A stretch of DNA of 64,000 nucleotides from Hymenobacter sp. BT559 (GTDB taxonomy: Bacteria > Bacteroidota > Bacteroidia > Cytophagales > Hymenobacteraceae). Below are positions 33,561 through 43,122 of the stretch, piece by piece. The stretch covers positions 357,452-421,451 of the forward strand of contig NZ_JAELXV010000006.1 of NCBI RefSeq assembly GCF_016427535.1, read 5' to 3'. The position numbers and the translations under genes were made by a program. The notes under the pieces are model-generated. The model ran no database searches and was not told where the DNA came from. It saw nothing but the letters and a program-made list of their open reading frames with translations. How positions within the stretch are numbered: the first letter of the stretch is position 1; each line of letters starts with the position of its first letter.

Positions 33561-35411
33561 ATGGCCCGAAGTGGACTGAATACCAGTGGCAGCGACCTCA
33601 CCGCCGACCTGCCCAAACCGAAAGTAAATAAGGAGTCGCTGAAACGCGGCCTGCGGATTTTCAAATTCGTACTGCCCTACCGCACCAAGTTTGCAATAGG
33701 CATGGTGCTGCTGGTGCTTAGCAGCCTCAGCACCATGACGTTCCCCTGGATTGGGGGCAAGCTGGTAGACGCGGCCAACGATAAGCCTTTCGTGCTGCCC
33801 GGCGGCTTGGTGCTCGACATCAACCGTATCGCGCTGGGCCTTTTCCTTGTCACGGTGTTGCAGGGGTTGTTTTCGTTTGGGCGCATCTGGTTTTTCACGC
33901 AGGTGAGCGAGTTTACGGTGCGCGACATTCGGCAGGCGCTCTATGCCAAGTTCATGCAGCTGCCGATTCCGTTTTTTGAGCAAAACCGCGTGGGGGCCGT
34001 TACCTCGCGCATTACCAGCGACGTAGCCCAGATTCAGGACTCGTTTTCGCTGACGCTGGCCGAGCTGTTCCGGCAGGTATTTACGCTGCTGGCGGGCCTG
34101 GCGTTCATCATGGTCGTGTCGTGGAAGCTATCAGTTTTTATGCTGGTCACGTTTCCGCCCATCGTGCTGGCGGCGGGGCTATTCGGGCGCAAAATCCGCA
34201 CCCTGTCGAAAACCGTGCAGCAGGAGTTGGCCCACACGAACACTATCGTGGAGGAAACACTGCAAGCCATCAATTCGGTGAAGGCTTATACTAATGAGCG
34301 GTTTGAAATCGGGCGCTATAATGCTGCCCTGCGCAAAGTGGTGCGCACGGCCTTGCAAAGCAACCTCTACCGAGGCGGCTTCGTGTCGTTCGTGATTATT
34401 GGCCTGTTCGGCGGCATTATTCTGGTGCTGTGGCGCGGGGCCACGCTGGTGCACACGCCTAAAGGCGACCCCAACCACCTTGAAATCGGGCAGCTTGTCT
34501 CGTTTATTCTCTACACGGTATACATCGGTGCGTCGGTGGCCGGCCTGGGCGAGCTATACGGCAAGGTGCAAAGCACCCTAGGGGCCAGCGAGCGCATTCT
34601 CGAAATCTTGGACGAAACGCCCGAGCCAACTTTGCAAGAGCCCGCCCTAGGTCTCGTGCCGGCTCAGGTGCGCGGCGAAATCCGCTATGAGCACGTGGCT
34701 TTCCGCTACCCCACCCGGCCCGATGTGTCGGTGCTGCAAGATATTGATTTCCACATCGCAGCTGGCGAAAAAATTGCGCTCGTCGGCCCCAGCGGGGCGG
34801 GCAAAAGCACCATCGCGGGCCTGCTCATGCAGTTTTACCCGCTCAGCGGCGGGCGCATCGTGGTAGATGGGCACGACATAGCCGATTACGACCTTACTGC
34901 ACTGCGCTCGCATATCGGCATCGTGCCGCAGGAAACACTGCTTTTCGGCGGCACCATCCGCGATAACATTGCCTACGGCAAGCCCGATGCCACCGACCAG
35001 GAAATCATCGAGGCTGCGCAACGTGCCAACGCCTGGCAGTTCATTTCGGCCTTTCCCGAAAGCCTCGATACGGTGGTGGGCGACCGCGGTATCAAGCTCT
35101 CGGGCGGGCAGCGGCAGCGCGTAGCCATCGCTCGCGCCATTCTAAAAAACCCCGCCATTCTCATCCTCGACGAAGCAACTTCCTCGCTCGATAGCGAAAG
35201 CGAAAAGTTAGTGCAAGGTGCTCTCGATGAGTTGATGCAAAACCGCACTAGTCTCATCATCGCTCACCGCCTCAGCACTATCCGCAAGGTCGACAAGATT
35301 CTGGTTATCGATGGTGGCCGCATCGTAGAAGCCGGCTCGCACGACGAGCTAAGCGAGCGCGAGGGCGGGCTGTACGCTAATTTGCTGCGGTTGCAGTTTG
35401 AGTTGGCGTAA
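33561..35411 (+). CDS. ABC exporter, fused permease and ATPase (MsbA-like)
   Basis: 616 residues, ATG 33561. N-terminal half (about 30-340) carries six transmembrane helices of the ABC_membrane type; the C-terminal half is a nucleotide-binding domain with Walker A GPSGAGKST (about 410-418), Q-loop IGIVPQETLLFG, signature LSGGQRQR, Walker B ILILDEATSSLD and the H-loop IIAHRLSTI. A homodimeric half-transporter exporting lipids, drugs or peptides; MsbA is the closest archetype but the cargo is not known. Its leader contains interlocking inverted repeats. Confidence 0.94.
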   Translation: MARSGLNTSGSDLTADLPKPKVNKESLKRGLRIFKFVLPYRTKFAIGMVLLVLSSLSTMTFPWIGGKLVDAANDKPFVLPGGLVLDINRIALGLFLVTVLQGLFSFGRIWFFTQVSEFTVRDIRQALYAKFMQLPIPFFEQNRVGAVTSRITSDVAQIQDSFSLTLAELFRQVFTLLAGLAFIMVVSWKLSVFMLVTFPPIVLAAGLFGRKIRTLSKTVQQELAHTNTIVEETLQAINSVKAYTNERFEIGRYNAALRKVVRTALQSNLYRGGFVSFVIIGLFGGIILVLWRGATLVHTPKGDPNHLEIGQLVSFILYTVYIGASVAGLGELYGKVQSTLGASERILEILDETPEPTLQEPALGLVPAQVRGEIRYEHVAFRYPTRPDVSVLQDIDFHIAAGEKIALVGPSGAGKSTIAGLLMQFYPLSGGRIVVDGHDIADYDLTALRSHIGIVPQETLLFGGTIRDNIAYGKPDATDQEIIEAAQRANAWQFISAFPESLDTVVGDRGIKLSGGQRQRVAIARAILKNPAILILDEATSSLDSESEKLVQGALDELMQNRTSLIIAHRLSTIRKVDKILVIDGGRIVEAGSHDELSEREGGLYANLLRLQFELA

Positions 35412-35474
35412 GGGCTAGTGTGCAAATCATCGCTTGCTGGCATCAGGTAGTCATACTTCTTTTACCTAGCCGCG

Positions 35475-36101
35475 ATGAGAAGCAAAGTCCTTCTTCGTCA
35501 TTCTATATATTTATCTTATCCTGACCTAACTCCTATAGCGGGGGTCTTCGTAGCACTTACTTGCTTAGTGCTTCTCCTATATTATCCTCTGGAGCCCAGA
35601 CGGGGTCTAGTGTTACTAAGCGAAACACCCCGAGTGATTGGCAATGTTTGTTTCAATGTGCATACTACCTCTGAAACTGTTATCAGTTTAGCTGCTGACG
35701 GGCGAGTTTCCTTTGCCACTAATAATAGTACATTGCAAGCAGCTATTCTCGAGAAAATAGGTACGGCGCATGGCATTACTTTCACTGCTCTGCAAGCAGG
35801 CGAATTAGGTAACCTACCATACCTATCGACCTCTATTGGTGAATTGCCAGGTATATTAACTTCCTCTGCAATTACTCATCAAGCTCTACTATCAGCTCAA
35901 CAGAATGCTTCACTAAGCTCTTCACAATTAACAGAATGTGTTGCAAACGCTAAGGCAATTGCTCCTATCTTGACAGGTTATCCTACCAGCTTCTTTTTGG
36001 CTATCAATGCAGAAACAAATGCTTCAAAGGTTATGAACCTTATAAGTATGCTTCGAAACCAAGGAGTTAATCATTTTTATTTATTGGCGCACGATAACTG
36101 A
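35475..36101 (+). CDS. Degenerate ExbD/TolR-like membrane protein
   Basis: 208 residues, ATG 35475. One N-terminal transmembrane segment, PDLTPIAGVFVALTCLVLLLYY (about 16-37), aligns with the single helix of ExbD (DINVTPFIDVMLVLLIIF). The C-terminal NAETNASKVMNLISMLRNQGVNHFYLLAHD (about 180-207) matches the ExbD periplasmic domain end. The Asp essential for proton flow in ExbD (Asp25 of E. coli) is replaced by Gly23. The middle part is longer than usual. The gene is AT-rich compared with its neighbours. No exbB or tolQ is adjacent. Probably non-energising or divergent. Confidence 0.7.
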   Translation: MRSKVLLRHSIYLSYPDLTPIAGVFVALTCLVLLLYYPLEPRRGLVLLSETPRVIGNVCFNVHTTSETVISLAADGRVSFATNNSTLQAAILEKIGTAHGITFTALQAGELGNLPYLSTSIGELPGILTSSAITHQALLSAQQNASLSSSQLTECVANAKAIAPILTGYPTSFFLAINAETNASKVMNLISMLRNQGVNHFYLLAHDN

Positions 36102-36244
36102 TTGATTTAGCTATCTATTGGCCGCCACTTATCAAAAGTGGTAGAACCTACCACCTATAGCTAACTACCAAACCATATGAAGATTTAATGAGTATGCAAG
36201 AATAAGCACGCTTTGCGCCGCTTATCACATACCCAGTTGCTTCT

Positions 36245-37684
36245 ATGTCCGTTACCAACGACCTGCTGAATACTGTGCTGCGCCATGCGGGCCAGGAAGT
36301 ATCGCGTAAGGAATTTCTGAACTTGGCCGGGCGCGGGCTGGCGGCCAGCGTGGCAGCGGGCACCCTCGCCGCCTGCCAGGATAAGCCAACGGCAGCAGGC
36401 GCGGCGGCTACCACGCCTACTACTGGCACACCGGCCGCGCAGGTCGATGCGAGCACTACCTACACGGCGGCCGGGGGCCAGCAGGTGCCGTCGTCGGAGG
36501 CTGTGTCGCCGCCCGCCAAGGTGCCGGCAGCGGCCGACAAGCCTATCGAGTTGGAAGCGTGGAAATCGAACGTAGACCCGAAGTCGCCACCCACGCCTAC
36601 CCCACTGCCGCCCGACCAGCGCGTAGGCTACGCGCTGGTCGGCTTAGGTCACCTCACGCTAGAAGAACTGCTGCCAGCGTTTGGCGAATGCAAAAAATCG
36701 AAGCCGGTGGCGCTGGTGAGCGGCTCGCCCGAGAAGCTGGCCAAAGTGGCAAAGCAGTACGGCATTAAGCCTACAAGCTGCTATAGCTACGCCGACTACG
36801 ACAAGCTGAAAGACAACCCCGAGGTGCAGGCCATTTACATCGTGCTGCCCAATTCGATGCACGCCGAATACGTGATTCGGGGTGCGAAAACGGGCAAGCA
36901 TATCCTCTGCGAAAAGCCGATGGCTAACTCGGCGCGCGAGTGCGAGCTGATGATAGCCGCCTGCAAAGAAGCCAAGGTGAATCTAATGATAGCCTACCGT
37001 ATTCAGTACGAGCCCTATAACCGGCTGGTACGCGACATGGTGCGCGGTGAGAAGTTCGGCAAAGTCAAATATATCCAAGGGCAGAACAGCCAAAGCTCGG
37101 CCAATACAGACCACTGGCGGCACAAAAAGGCGCTGGCTGGCGGTGGCGCGCTCCCCGACATTGGCTTGTACTGCCTCAATACCAGCCGCTTCCTCCTAGG
37201 TACCGAGCCCACCGAGGTATTTGGCTACATGCACAGCACGCCCGGCAACCCGCTCTTCAAGGAAGTAGAGGAAATGATGAGCTGGCAAATGCGCTTTCCG
37301 GGTGGCATCGTGGTCGATAGCATCACGCACTATGACACCCACGATTCGCGCTTTTACCGCGTGAATGCCGAGCGCGGCTGGCTGCACCTCGACAATGGCT
37401 ACGCCTACCGTGGGCAGCAGCTAAAAACTTCGCACGCCGAAGGCCCAGCCAAGATGCAAAACCAGATTATCATCGGCGCCAAAAATCAGTTTGCGGCCGA
37501 GATGGACCATTTTTCGGAGTGCATTCTAGAAAATAAGCCGCCACACACTCCCGGCGAGGAAGGCTTGCAAGACCAACGCATTATGGAGGCCATCTACCAG
37601 TCGGCCCGGGAAGGGCGCCCGGTAAAGCTATCCCCGGTAAGCGGCACCGACGTGTTTCGTGGCCCCGAGCCCAAGCTCGGCTAG
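36245..37684 (+). CDS. Gfo/Idh/MocA family oxidoreductase (glucose-fructose oxidoreductase-like)
   Basis: 479 residues, ATG 36245. N-terminus has a hydrophobic stretch ending in LAAC (Cys44) after a charged region with RKEFLNLAGRGLAAS, so it may be a Tat-exported lipoprotein. A Pro/Ala/Thr linker (about 50-105) precedes the Rossmann NAD(P) domain with YALVGLGHLTLEELLPAF (about 128-145) and the EKPMANSA motif (about 224-231). The C-terminal domain contains GGGALPDIGLYCLN. The family oxidises or reduces sugars and inositols with NAD(P). Next gene is a GH63-type glucosidase 68 bp downstream, suggesting a joint role in sugar metabolism. Confidence 0.9.
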   Translation: MSVTNDLLNTVLRHAGQEVSRKEFLNLAGRGLAASVAAGTLAACQDKPTAAGAAATTPTTGTPAAQVDASTTYTAAGGQQVPSSEAVSPPAKVPAAADKPIELEAWKSNVDPKSPPTPTPLPPDQRVGYALVGLGHLTLEELLPAFGECKKSKPVALVSGSPEKLAKVAKQYGIKPTSCYSYADYDKLKDNPEVQAIYIVLPNSMHAEYVIRGAKTGKHILCEKPMANSARECELMIAACKEAKVNLMIAYRIQYEPYNRLVRDMVRGEKFGKVKYIQGQNSQSSANTDHWRHKKALAGGGALPDIGLYCLNTSRFLLGTEPTEVFGYMHSTPGNPLFKEVEEMMSWQMRFPGGIVVDSITHYDTHDSRFYRVNAERGWLHLDNGYAYRGQQLKTSHAEGPAKMQNQIIIGAKNQFAAEMDHFSECILENKPPHTPGEEGLQDQRIMEAIYQSAREGRPVKLSPVSGTDVFRGPEPKLG

Positions 37685-37752
37685 GCACTACCCACTTACC
37701 CTCCTATTTTCTAATACACCGCGCCAACTCGCCAAGTAGTTGCCACCCCTCC

Positions 37753-40395
37753 ATGACCGAGAACGAACGCCTGCATCAGCAGCACACCCAGGAGCGCAAC
37801 TGGCTGCAATGGGGTCCCTACCTTAGTGAACGCCAATGGGGTACGGTACGCGAAGACTACAGTGAAGGGGGCGAAGCATGGAGCTACCTTTCGCACGAAG
37901 ACGCGCCCGCTCGCACCTACCGCTGGGGCGAAGATGGCTTAGCCGGCATCTCCGACGATACTCAGACGCTATGCTTTGCCGTGGCGCTGTGGAATGGCCA
38001 GGACAACTGCTTGAAGGAGCGCCTGTTTGGCCTCACCAATGAGGAAGGCAACCACGGCGAAGACGTAAAAGAATTGTATTATTACCTTGATAATACGCCT
38101 ACCCATAGCTACCAAAAGTTTCTTTATAAGTATCCGCAGGCAGCGTTTCCGTACCATCAGCTGCGCGACACCAACGCCAAACGCAAGCCTACTGAGCCTG
38201 AGTTTGAGCTACTCGACACCGGAATTTTCGACGAGAACCGCTACTTCGATGTGGCGGTGGAATATGCTAAAGCCAGTCCCACTGACCTGCTGGTGCGTCT
38301 TACTGTATCGAACCGAGGCCCCGAGGCTGCACCGCTGCACCTGCTACCCACGCTCTGGTTTCGCAATCGCTGGAGCTTCGGTGTGGAGGAGGGCCAGCCG
38401 GCAATTACGCGCCAGGCCCCGGCCACCGGGCACCACGCCGTGCTGGCGCATCACCACCGACTAGGTAGCTATACGCTGTATTTTTCGGCCACCGACACGC
38501 TGCTACTCACTCATAACGAGACTAATACTGAGCGCTTGTTTGGTACGCCCAACGCGACGGGCGCGCTGGTAAAAGATGCCTTCCACACGGCTCTACTGCC
38601 GGGTGGCGAGGCCAGCCACGCCACCCGCACTGCCGAAACGGGCACTAAAGCCGCGCCGGTGTATGAACTCAGTATCGAGCCCGGCGAGGCAGTAGAAGTA
38701 CGCCTGCGCTTGAGTACCGAGTTGGGCTTAGCAGCCCCCCTAGGGGATGATTTTACGGCCATATTTGCCGACCGGCTGCGCGAGGCCGACGAGTTCTACG
38801 CCCCACTGCTGGCGGGCAGCCCACCCGAAGTAGCCGCCATGAAACGCCAGGCCTGGGCCGGCGTGCTTTGGAGCAAGCAATACTATAACTATGACGTGGC
38901 CCGCTGGCTGGCCGGCGACCCCGGCCAGCCCACCCCGCCAGCTAGCCGCGGTGAGGTGCGCAATGGCGACTGGCCCGCCTTCAAAGCCGAGCACATCATC
39001 CTGATGCCCGACAAGTGGGAATACCCCTGGTTTGCGGCCTGGGACTTAGTATTTCACTGCCTTGCGCTGGCGCCCATCGACCTCAAGTTTGCCAAAGAGC
39101 AGTGCCTACTGCTGGCTGCCACGCCCCACTTTGCCAAGCCCGATGGCTGGATACCAAGCTATGAGTTTGATTTCTCGAACACCAATCCGCCCGTGCAAGG
39201 GCAGTCGGCGTGGCTGCTGTACGAGTACGGCAAAAATGAGCTGGGTGAGTGCGACCTAGATTTTCTGCGCGAAGCACTAAGCAAGCTTCTGCCCAACCAC
39301 AAGTGGTGGATGGAGCGCTTTCACCGCCACCCCGAGGAGAGCTTCAAGGGTAGCTTCCTAGGTCTTGATAACGCCAGCCTCCTCAACCGCGAGCAGGTGC
39401 CGGGCGGCGGCTACCTCAAGCAAGTTGATAGCCTATCGTGGCTGGCCGGCTACACGCTTTACCTTATGCGCGCCGCGCTGGAGCTAGCCCCCGAGGAAGC
39501 AGACTATGAGCAGCTAGCTATCAAGTTGTTTCATGATTTTGAGGCTATTGGCAGCGCGCTAGCTGAGCTGGCGGCCGAGTGCCAAGATGACCCCGAGCTA
39601 AGCCAGACTGGCTTCTACTACGACATGCTAGTGGAGCCCAACGGCCAGCGCCGCCCGGTGCCCATGCGCTCGATTCTGGGCCTGGCACCGCTCTTTGGCA
39701 AGCTAGTGCTAGAGCGCCACACGCTGGCGCATGTGCCGGCCTTTGTGGCGGCGGTCGATGACCACCTCACCAGCATGTGGGCTGCACCGCGCTACCCCAC
39801 CGTGGTGCAGTCGGATGACGGCCAGCGCTGGCTGTTCAGCCTAGTGCCGCGCCAGAAGCTCGAGCAAGTCATTCCGTATTTATTTAGCGAAGAGGAGATG
39901 CTGGCGCCCAGTGGCTTCCGCTCGCTCTCGAAGGCCCACCTAGCCCAGCCCGCCACTATGGAAGTGGCCGGCGAAACCCACACCGCGGCCTACACCCCCG
40001 GCGAATCGGACACTAACGTCATGGGCGGCAACTCCAATTGGCGCGGTCCAGTATGGCTGCCGCTCAATTTTGTGCTGCTATTGGCCCTAAACCGGCTTTG
40101 CCAGTTTTACGGCGATACCCTAGGGCCAGTGGAGCTGCCCACCGGCTCGGGCCACCACGTGCCCTTAAGCGAAGCCGTAGCCGAATTGGCCAAGCGCATG
40201 CAGTCGCCTTTCTTACCCGATGCCCAGGGCCGTCGCCCGGCTCACGGCAACGACCTGCGTTACGCCACCGACCCGCACTTCCGCGACTTGCTGCTCTTTC
40301 ACGAGTATATCGACGGCGACACCGGCCGGGGCTGCGGCGCCAGCCACCAAACCGGCTGGACGGCCCTCGTAACGCTGCTAGAGTATTTTATGTAG
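37753..40395 (+). CDS. GH63-type glucosidase (MGH1-like)
   Basis: 880 residues, ATG 37753, no signal peptide. The N-terminus (ERNWLQWGPYLSERQWGTVREDYS) and the C-terminal (alpha/alpha)6 barrel fit bacterial glucosidases related to glycoside hydrolase family 63. Barrel motifs include KWEYPWFAAWDLVFHCLAL (about 416-434) and GGNSNWRGPVWLPLNF (about 757-772), the latter shared among GH37/GH63 enzymes. The general acid is probably the Asp of AWDLVFH by analogy; not proven. It probably removes glucose or mannose from oligosaccharides inside the cell. It may be co-transcribed with the upstream oxidoreductase. Confidence 0.9.
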   Translation: MTENERLHQQHTQERNWLQWGPYLSERQWGTVREDYSEGGEAWSYLSHEDAPARTYRWGEDGLAGISDDTQTLCFAVALWNGQDNCLKERLFGLTNEEGNHGEDVKELYYYLDNTPTHSYQKFLYKYPQAAFPYHQLRDTNAKRKPTEPEFELLDTGIFDENRYFDVAVEYAKASPTDLLVRLTVSNRGPEAAPLHLLPTLWFRNRWSFGVEEGQPAITRQAPATGHHAVLAHHHRLGSYTLYFSATDTLLLTHNETNTERLFGTPNATGALVKDAFHTALLPGGEASHATRTAETGTKAAPVYELSIEPGEAVEVRLRLSTELGLAAPLGDDFTAIFADRLREADEFYAPLLAGSPPEVAAMKRQAWAGVLWSKQYYNYDVARWLAGDPGQPTPPASRGEVRNGDWPAFKAEHIILMPDKWEYPWFAAWDLVFHCLALAPIDLKFAKEQCLLLAATPHFAKPDGWIPSYEFDFSNTNPPVQGQSAWLLYEYGKNELGECDLDFLREALSKLLPNHKWWMERFHRHPEESFKGSFLGLDNASLLNREQVPGGGYLKQVDSLSWLAGYTLYLMRAALELAPEEADYEQLAIKLFHDFEAIGSALAELAAECQDDPELSQTGFYYDMLVEPNGQRRPVPMRSILGLAPLFGKLVLERHTLAHVPAFVAAVDDHLTSMWAAPRYPTVVQSDDGQRWLFSLVPRQKLEQVIPYLFSEEEMLAPSGFRSLSKAHLAQPATMEVAGETHTAAYTPGESDTNVMGGNSNWRGPVWLPLNFVLLLALNRLCQFYGDTLGPVELPTGSGHHVPLSEAVAELAKRMQSPFLPDAQGRRPAHGNDLRYATDPHFRDLLLFHEYIDGDTGRGCGASHQTGWTALVTLLEYFM

Positions 40396-40450
40396 ACCCC
40401 TGGCAAGTTGCTAGCCAAAATAGGCTTGCACAATTCGATTGCGCCTACGC

Positions 40451-40490
40451 CAAGCAGCGTAGCCTAGGCATATCTAGGCTACGCTGCTTG
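40451..40490. terminator. Hairpin between convergent glucosidase and VanZ genes
   Basis: 17-bp perfect arms CAAGCAGCGTAGCCTAG / CTAGGCTACGCTGCTTG (40451-40467, 40474-40490), 6-nt loop. CCTAGG lies at the loop edge. The stop codon of the VanZ gene lies within the right arm. There is no T-tract. Confidence 0.75.
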
Positions 40491-40907
40491 ACGCGAGCTG
40501 CTACCCCGGCGCAACAGCCAATAGCCCACCGGCAACACGGCAACTAGGGCCAGGCCAATAGCCGCGCCAACCGCGCCCCACGCAATGTCAGCCATGTCAA
40601 ACGAGCGGTAGGCCCGGAAGTACTGGCCGGCTTCGGCCAATATTACGAGCACGAGAAGCAGTACCCACGCCACCAGCCACTGCCACCAGGGCCGCCGCTG
40701 CCACGCCAGCTGCCCGCCCACTACTAGACCTAGGGCCACCAGCGGCACGGCCGTACGAATAGTATCGTTTTCTTGCTTATCGGCCCAATGTGCCACCGAC
40801 GGCGGAATAAACCACACGTAGCCCATTGAGGGGCTCGAGCGCCAGCTTAGGTATAATACCAGGCCCGCTCCTATTATCACCAAGAAGTAATACAACAAAC
40901 GATTCAT
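40479..40907 (-). CDS. VanZ family membrane protein
   Basis: 142 residues, ATG 40907 (MNRLLYYFLVIIGAGLVLYL). Four hydrophobic segments are visible (about 6-24, 52-70, 76-92 and 110-130). The arrangement and the YFRAYRSFDMADIAWGAVGAAIG segment fit the VanZ-like family, named for teicoplanin resistance but mostly of unknown function in Bacteroidota. The 3' end overlaps a hairpin shared with the convergent glucosidase gene. Confidence 0.85.
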   Translation of the reverse strand: MNRLLYYFLVIIGAGLVLYLSWRSSPSMGYVWFIPPSVAHWADKQENDTIRTAVPLVALGLVVGGQLAWQRRPWWQWLVAWVLLLVLVILAEAGQYFRAYRSFDMADIAWGAVGAAIGLALVAVLPVGYWLLRRGSSSRQAA

Positions 40908-41265
40908 ACACTACTAGGGCATCAATCACTTTGGTGCCTGATTTAAATAGATTATGCCGAGTTAGATAGCGCTAGCTCAGAAGCGAAGTACCCCTAAACG
41001 ACAAACACGCCATTGGGTTGGTTGCAGACGTCGGATTGGTCTAGCGCCACGTTGCTAGTAGATGCAGGGCACGGCTTAATGTAGCCCTTCTTACTTCATA
41101 GCTTTAGCACAAAATCTTTGTAGTGAGCTTTTTTACTAAGGCAAGCTCACCGAAAGCAAAATAGTAAGGCGCTTACGAAGGCACTAGTGAGGACACTGGC
41201 CACTAGCAGCCAGGCTGTTTTGCGTAAACTAAAACTTCCTCTGACCTTTCTCCAAGTCAGCGCTT
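40908..41265. other. Intergenic region without a supported gene
   Basis: 358 bp between two minus-strand genes. It holds an 8-bp stem GTGAGCTT / AAGCTCAC (41123-41130, 41143-41150). No open frame with coding character or recognisable promoter was found here. Confidence 0.5.
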
Positions 41266-41457
41266 TTACGACCAGCCACCAAAACCCACTCCTACTAGCC
41301 CCACCCCGCTAGCGAAGGCAAATCGCAGTGCCAGGGTCCACCATAAGTGCTGCCTGAGTAGCTCCTGGTGCTGCTCTTGGCTACCGATATAGAATAGTCC
41401 TGCGCCAGCAGTTAGTAGCACTAGCAGCAACCCAGTTAGGACGCTTATAACTTTCAC
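41266..41457 (-). CDS. Small two-helix membrane protein, coupled to GH3 gene
   Basis: 63 residues. The start is a GTG at 41457 that overlaps the TGA of the upstream GH3 gene (GTGA), indicating translational coupling. Two hydrophobic stretches: about 4-25 (ISVLTGLLLVLLTAGAGLFYIG) and 39-60 (WWTLALRFAFASGVGLVGVGFG). The polar loop between contains SQEQHQELLRQ. No family recognised. Tight coupling suggests a functional link with the GH3 enzyme, perhaps membrane localisation. Confidence 0.6.
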   Translation of the reverse strand: MKVISVLTGLLLVLLTAGAGLFYIGSQEQHQELLRQHLWWTLALRFAFASGVGLVGVGFGGWS

Positions 41458-42944
41458 TGTCGTAGCCCTTCGGCCAGTGTCCGGTCATTGCCCAGCCTAG
41501 GGACTTTGTTTTGCCCGCCCAGCTTGCCCACGCTTTTCATGTAGCGCTGAAAGGCACCGAGCGGCAGGGGCGTCAGTAGCAGCGGCACTAGAATGTTGCC
41601 CTGGCGCAGGTCGTCGTAGTAGGTATTGCGCTGGCGTAGGGCTGTGTCAAGCGCGGTAGCAAAGGCGGCCGCATTGCGCGGCGGCTGGGCAAACTCGATA
41701 AGCCACTCGTGGCGCGAGGGCTGGCTGCGGTCCTCGCTCACGAGCGGGGCCACCGTGAACTCGGTAACCTCTGTTTCGGGATGCTGGCGCACGGCCTCGC
41801 GCAGGGCAGCCTCCACTTCTTCGCCGATAACGTGCTCGCCGAAAGCCGACAAAAAGTGCTTGATGCGGCCCGTCACGACTACGCGGGGTGGGTGCAGGTC
41901 CACGAAGCGCACCGTATCGCCGAGCGAGTAGGCCCACAGGCCAGCATTGGAAGTGAGCACCAGGGCGTACTGCTTGCCTAGCTCGACTTCGCCGATGGTG
42001 AGGCGCGGCGGGTTGGGCTCGAAGAACCGCTCGGCGGGCACAAACTCGAAGAAAATGCCGCTATCGAGCCGCAGCAGCAGGCCGGGGTTGCCGGGTTGGT
42101 CCTGGAAGGCCAGGAAGCCTTCGGAGGCCGGAAACAGCTCGATACTATCGATGGGCCGGCCGATGCTTTCGAGCAAGCGGGCGCGGTAGGGCTCCATGCT
42201 CACGCCGCCCGACACGAACAGGTCGAACCTAGGAAACACCTCGCCCACCGGCCGGCCGGTGCGGGCCGTAAGGCGGTCGAAATACATTTGGACCCAAGGT
42301 GGAATGCCCGATATGAGCGTCAGGGGTTGCTCTAGGGTTTCGCGCACAATGGCGTCGAGCTTGGTTTCCCAGTCGTCGATGCAGTTGGTAGTATAGCTCG
42401 GCAGCTGATTACGGCGTAGGTAGGCCGGCACGTGGTGGTTAACGATGCCTGAGAGCCGGCCCGTCGGAATGCCGCCTACTTGCTCCAGCTCGGGCGAGCC
42501 GGATAAGAAAATCAACTTGCCATCCAAGAACCTAGGGCGGCCGGTGGCAGCTACGTAGTGCAGCAGCGCATCTTTGGCCCCGTTAATGTGGTTGCCAATG
42601 CTATCCTTAGTAATGGGGATGTACTTAGCGCCGCTGGTGGTGCCGCTGGTTTTGGCTAGGTACAGCGGGCGGCCGGGCCACAGCACATCGGGCGCGCCGG
42701 TTTTCACCTGGTCGAAGTACGACTTCAGGCCTTCGTAGTCGCGCACCGGCACACGAGCGGCCAAGTCGGCGGGCGTGTGCACGGCTCCTAGGTCGTGGGC
42801 CTGGCCAAACGTGGTATGGGCCGCCGTGCGCACTAGCGTGCGCAGCAGGCGCAGCTGGGCGGCGGCAGGGTCGCGCTGCCACTGCTGGTAGCGGTGCACG
42901 GTGTAGGCCGCCAGCGGCCGGCTCAGGGCGGCTTTTATTCCCAT
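41454..42944 (-). CDS. GH3 auxin-responsive promoter family adenylating enzyme
   Basis: 496 residues from ATG 42944 (MGIKAALSRPLAAYTV); the open frame runs three codons further to a TTG. The P-loop-like motif of adenylate-forming enzymes is LAKTSGTTSGAKYIPIT (about 95-111). Further motifs: FPASEGFLAFQD (about 276-287) and YSLGDTVRFVD with VTGRIKHFLSAFGEHVIGEEVEAAL (about 365-400). In plants GH3 enzymes conjugate hormones to amino acids. In Bacteroidota the substrate is unknown; probably acyl-adenylate chemistry on a carboxylic acid. Followed by an overlapping small membrane-protein gene. Confidence 0.93.
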   Translation of the reverse strand: MGIKAALSRPLAAYTVHRYQQWQRDPAAAQLRLLRTLVRTAAHTTFGQAHDLGAVHTPADLAARVPVRDYEGLKSYFDQVKTGAPDVLWPGRPLYLAKTSGTTSGAKYIPITKDSIGNHINGAKDALLHYVAATGRPRFLDGKLIFLSGSPELEQVGGIPTGRLSGIVNHHVPAYLRRNQLPSYTTNCIDDWETKLDAIVRETLEQPLTLISGIPPWVQMYFDRLTARTGRPVGEVFPRFDLFVSGGVSMEPYRARLLESIGRPIDSIELFPASEGFLAFQDQPGNPGLLLRLDSGIFFEFVPAERFFEPNPPRLTIGEVELGKQYALVLTSNAGLWAYSLGDTVRFVDLHPPRVVVTGRIKHFLSAFGEHVIGEEVEAALREAVRQHPETEVTEFTVAPLVSEDRSQPSRHEWLIEFAQPPRNAAAFATALDTALRQRNTYYDDLRQGNILVPLLLTPLPLGAFQRYMKSVGKLGGQNKVPRLGNDRTLAEGLRQ

Positions 42945-43122
42945 GGGCCACAAAACTACGCTCGTGGCCCGAGGTAGCCTAGCTTGGGTTACCCCAAGCT
43001 ACTCCTTACCATTTGCTCTCGGGTTGACAATCAAATGCAACTACCACCTAGGAGTTAGCCGTATCAGTGGCCGCTGGCAGCGTTGCTGGCTGCATTTCCC
43101 CTACTATTTTTCTGTTTATCTC

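Noticed and set aside
42943..43122. 60-codon extension of the OsmC protein
   Set aside because: Not similar to OsmC proteins, which start near MINQFGKAEW.
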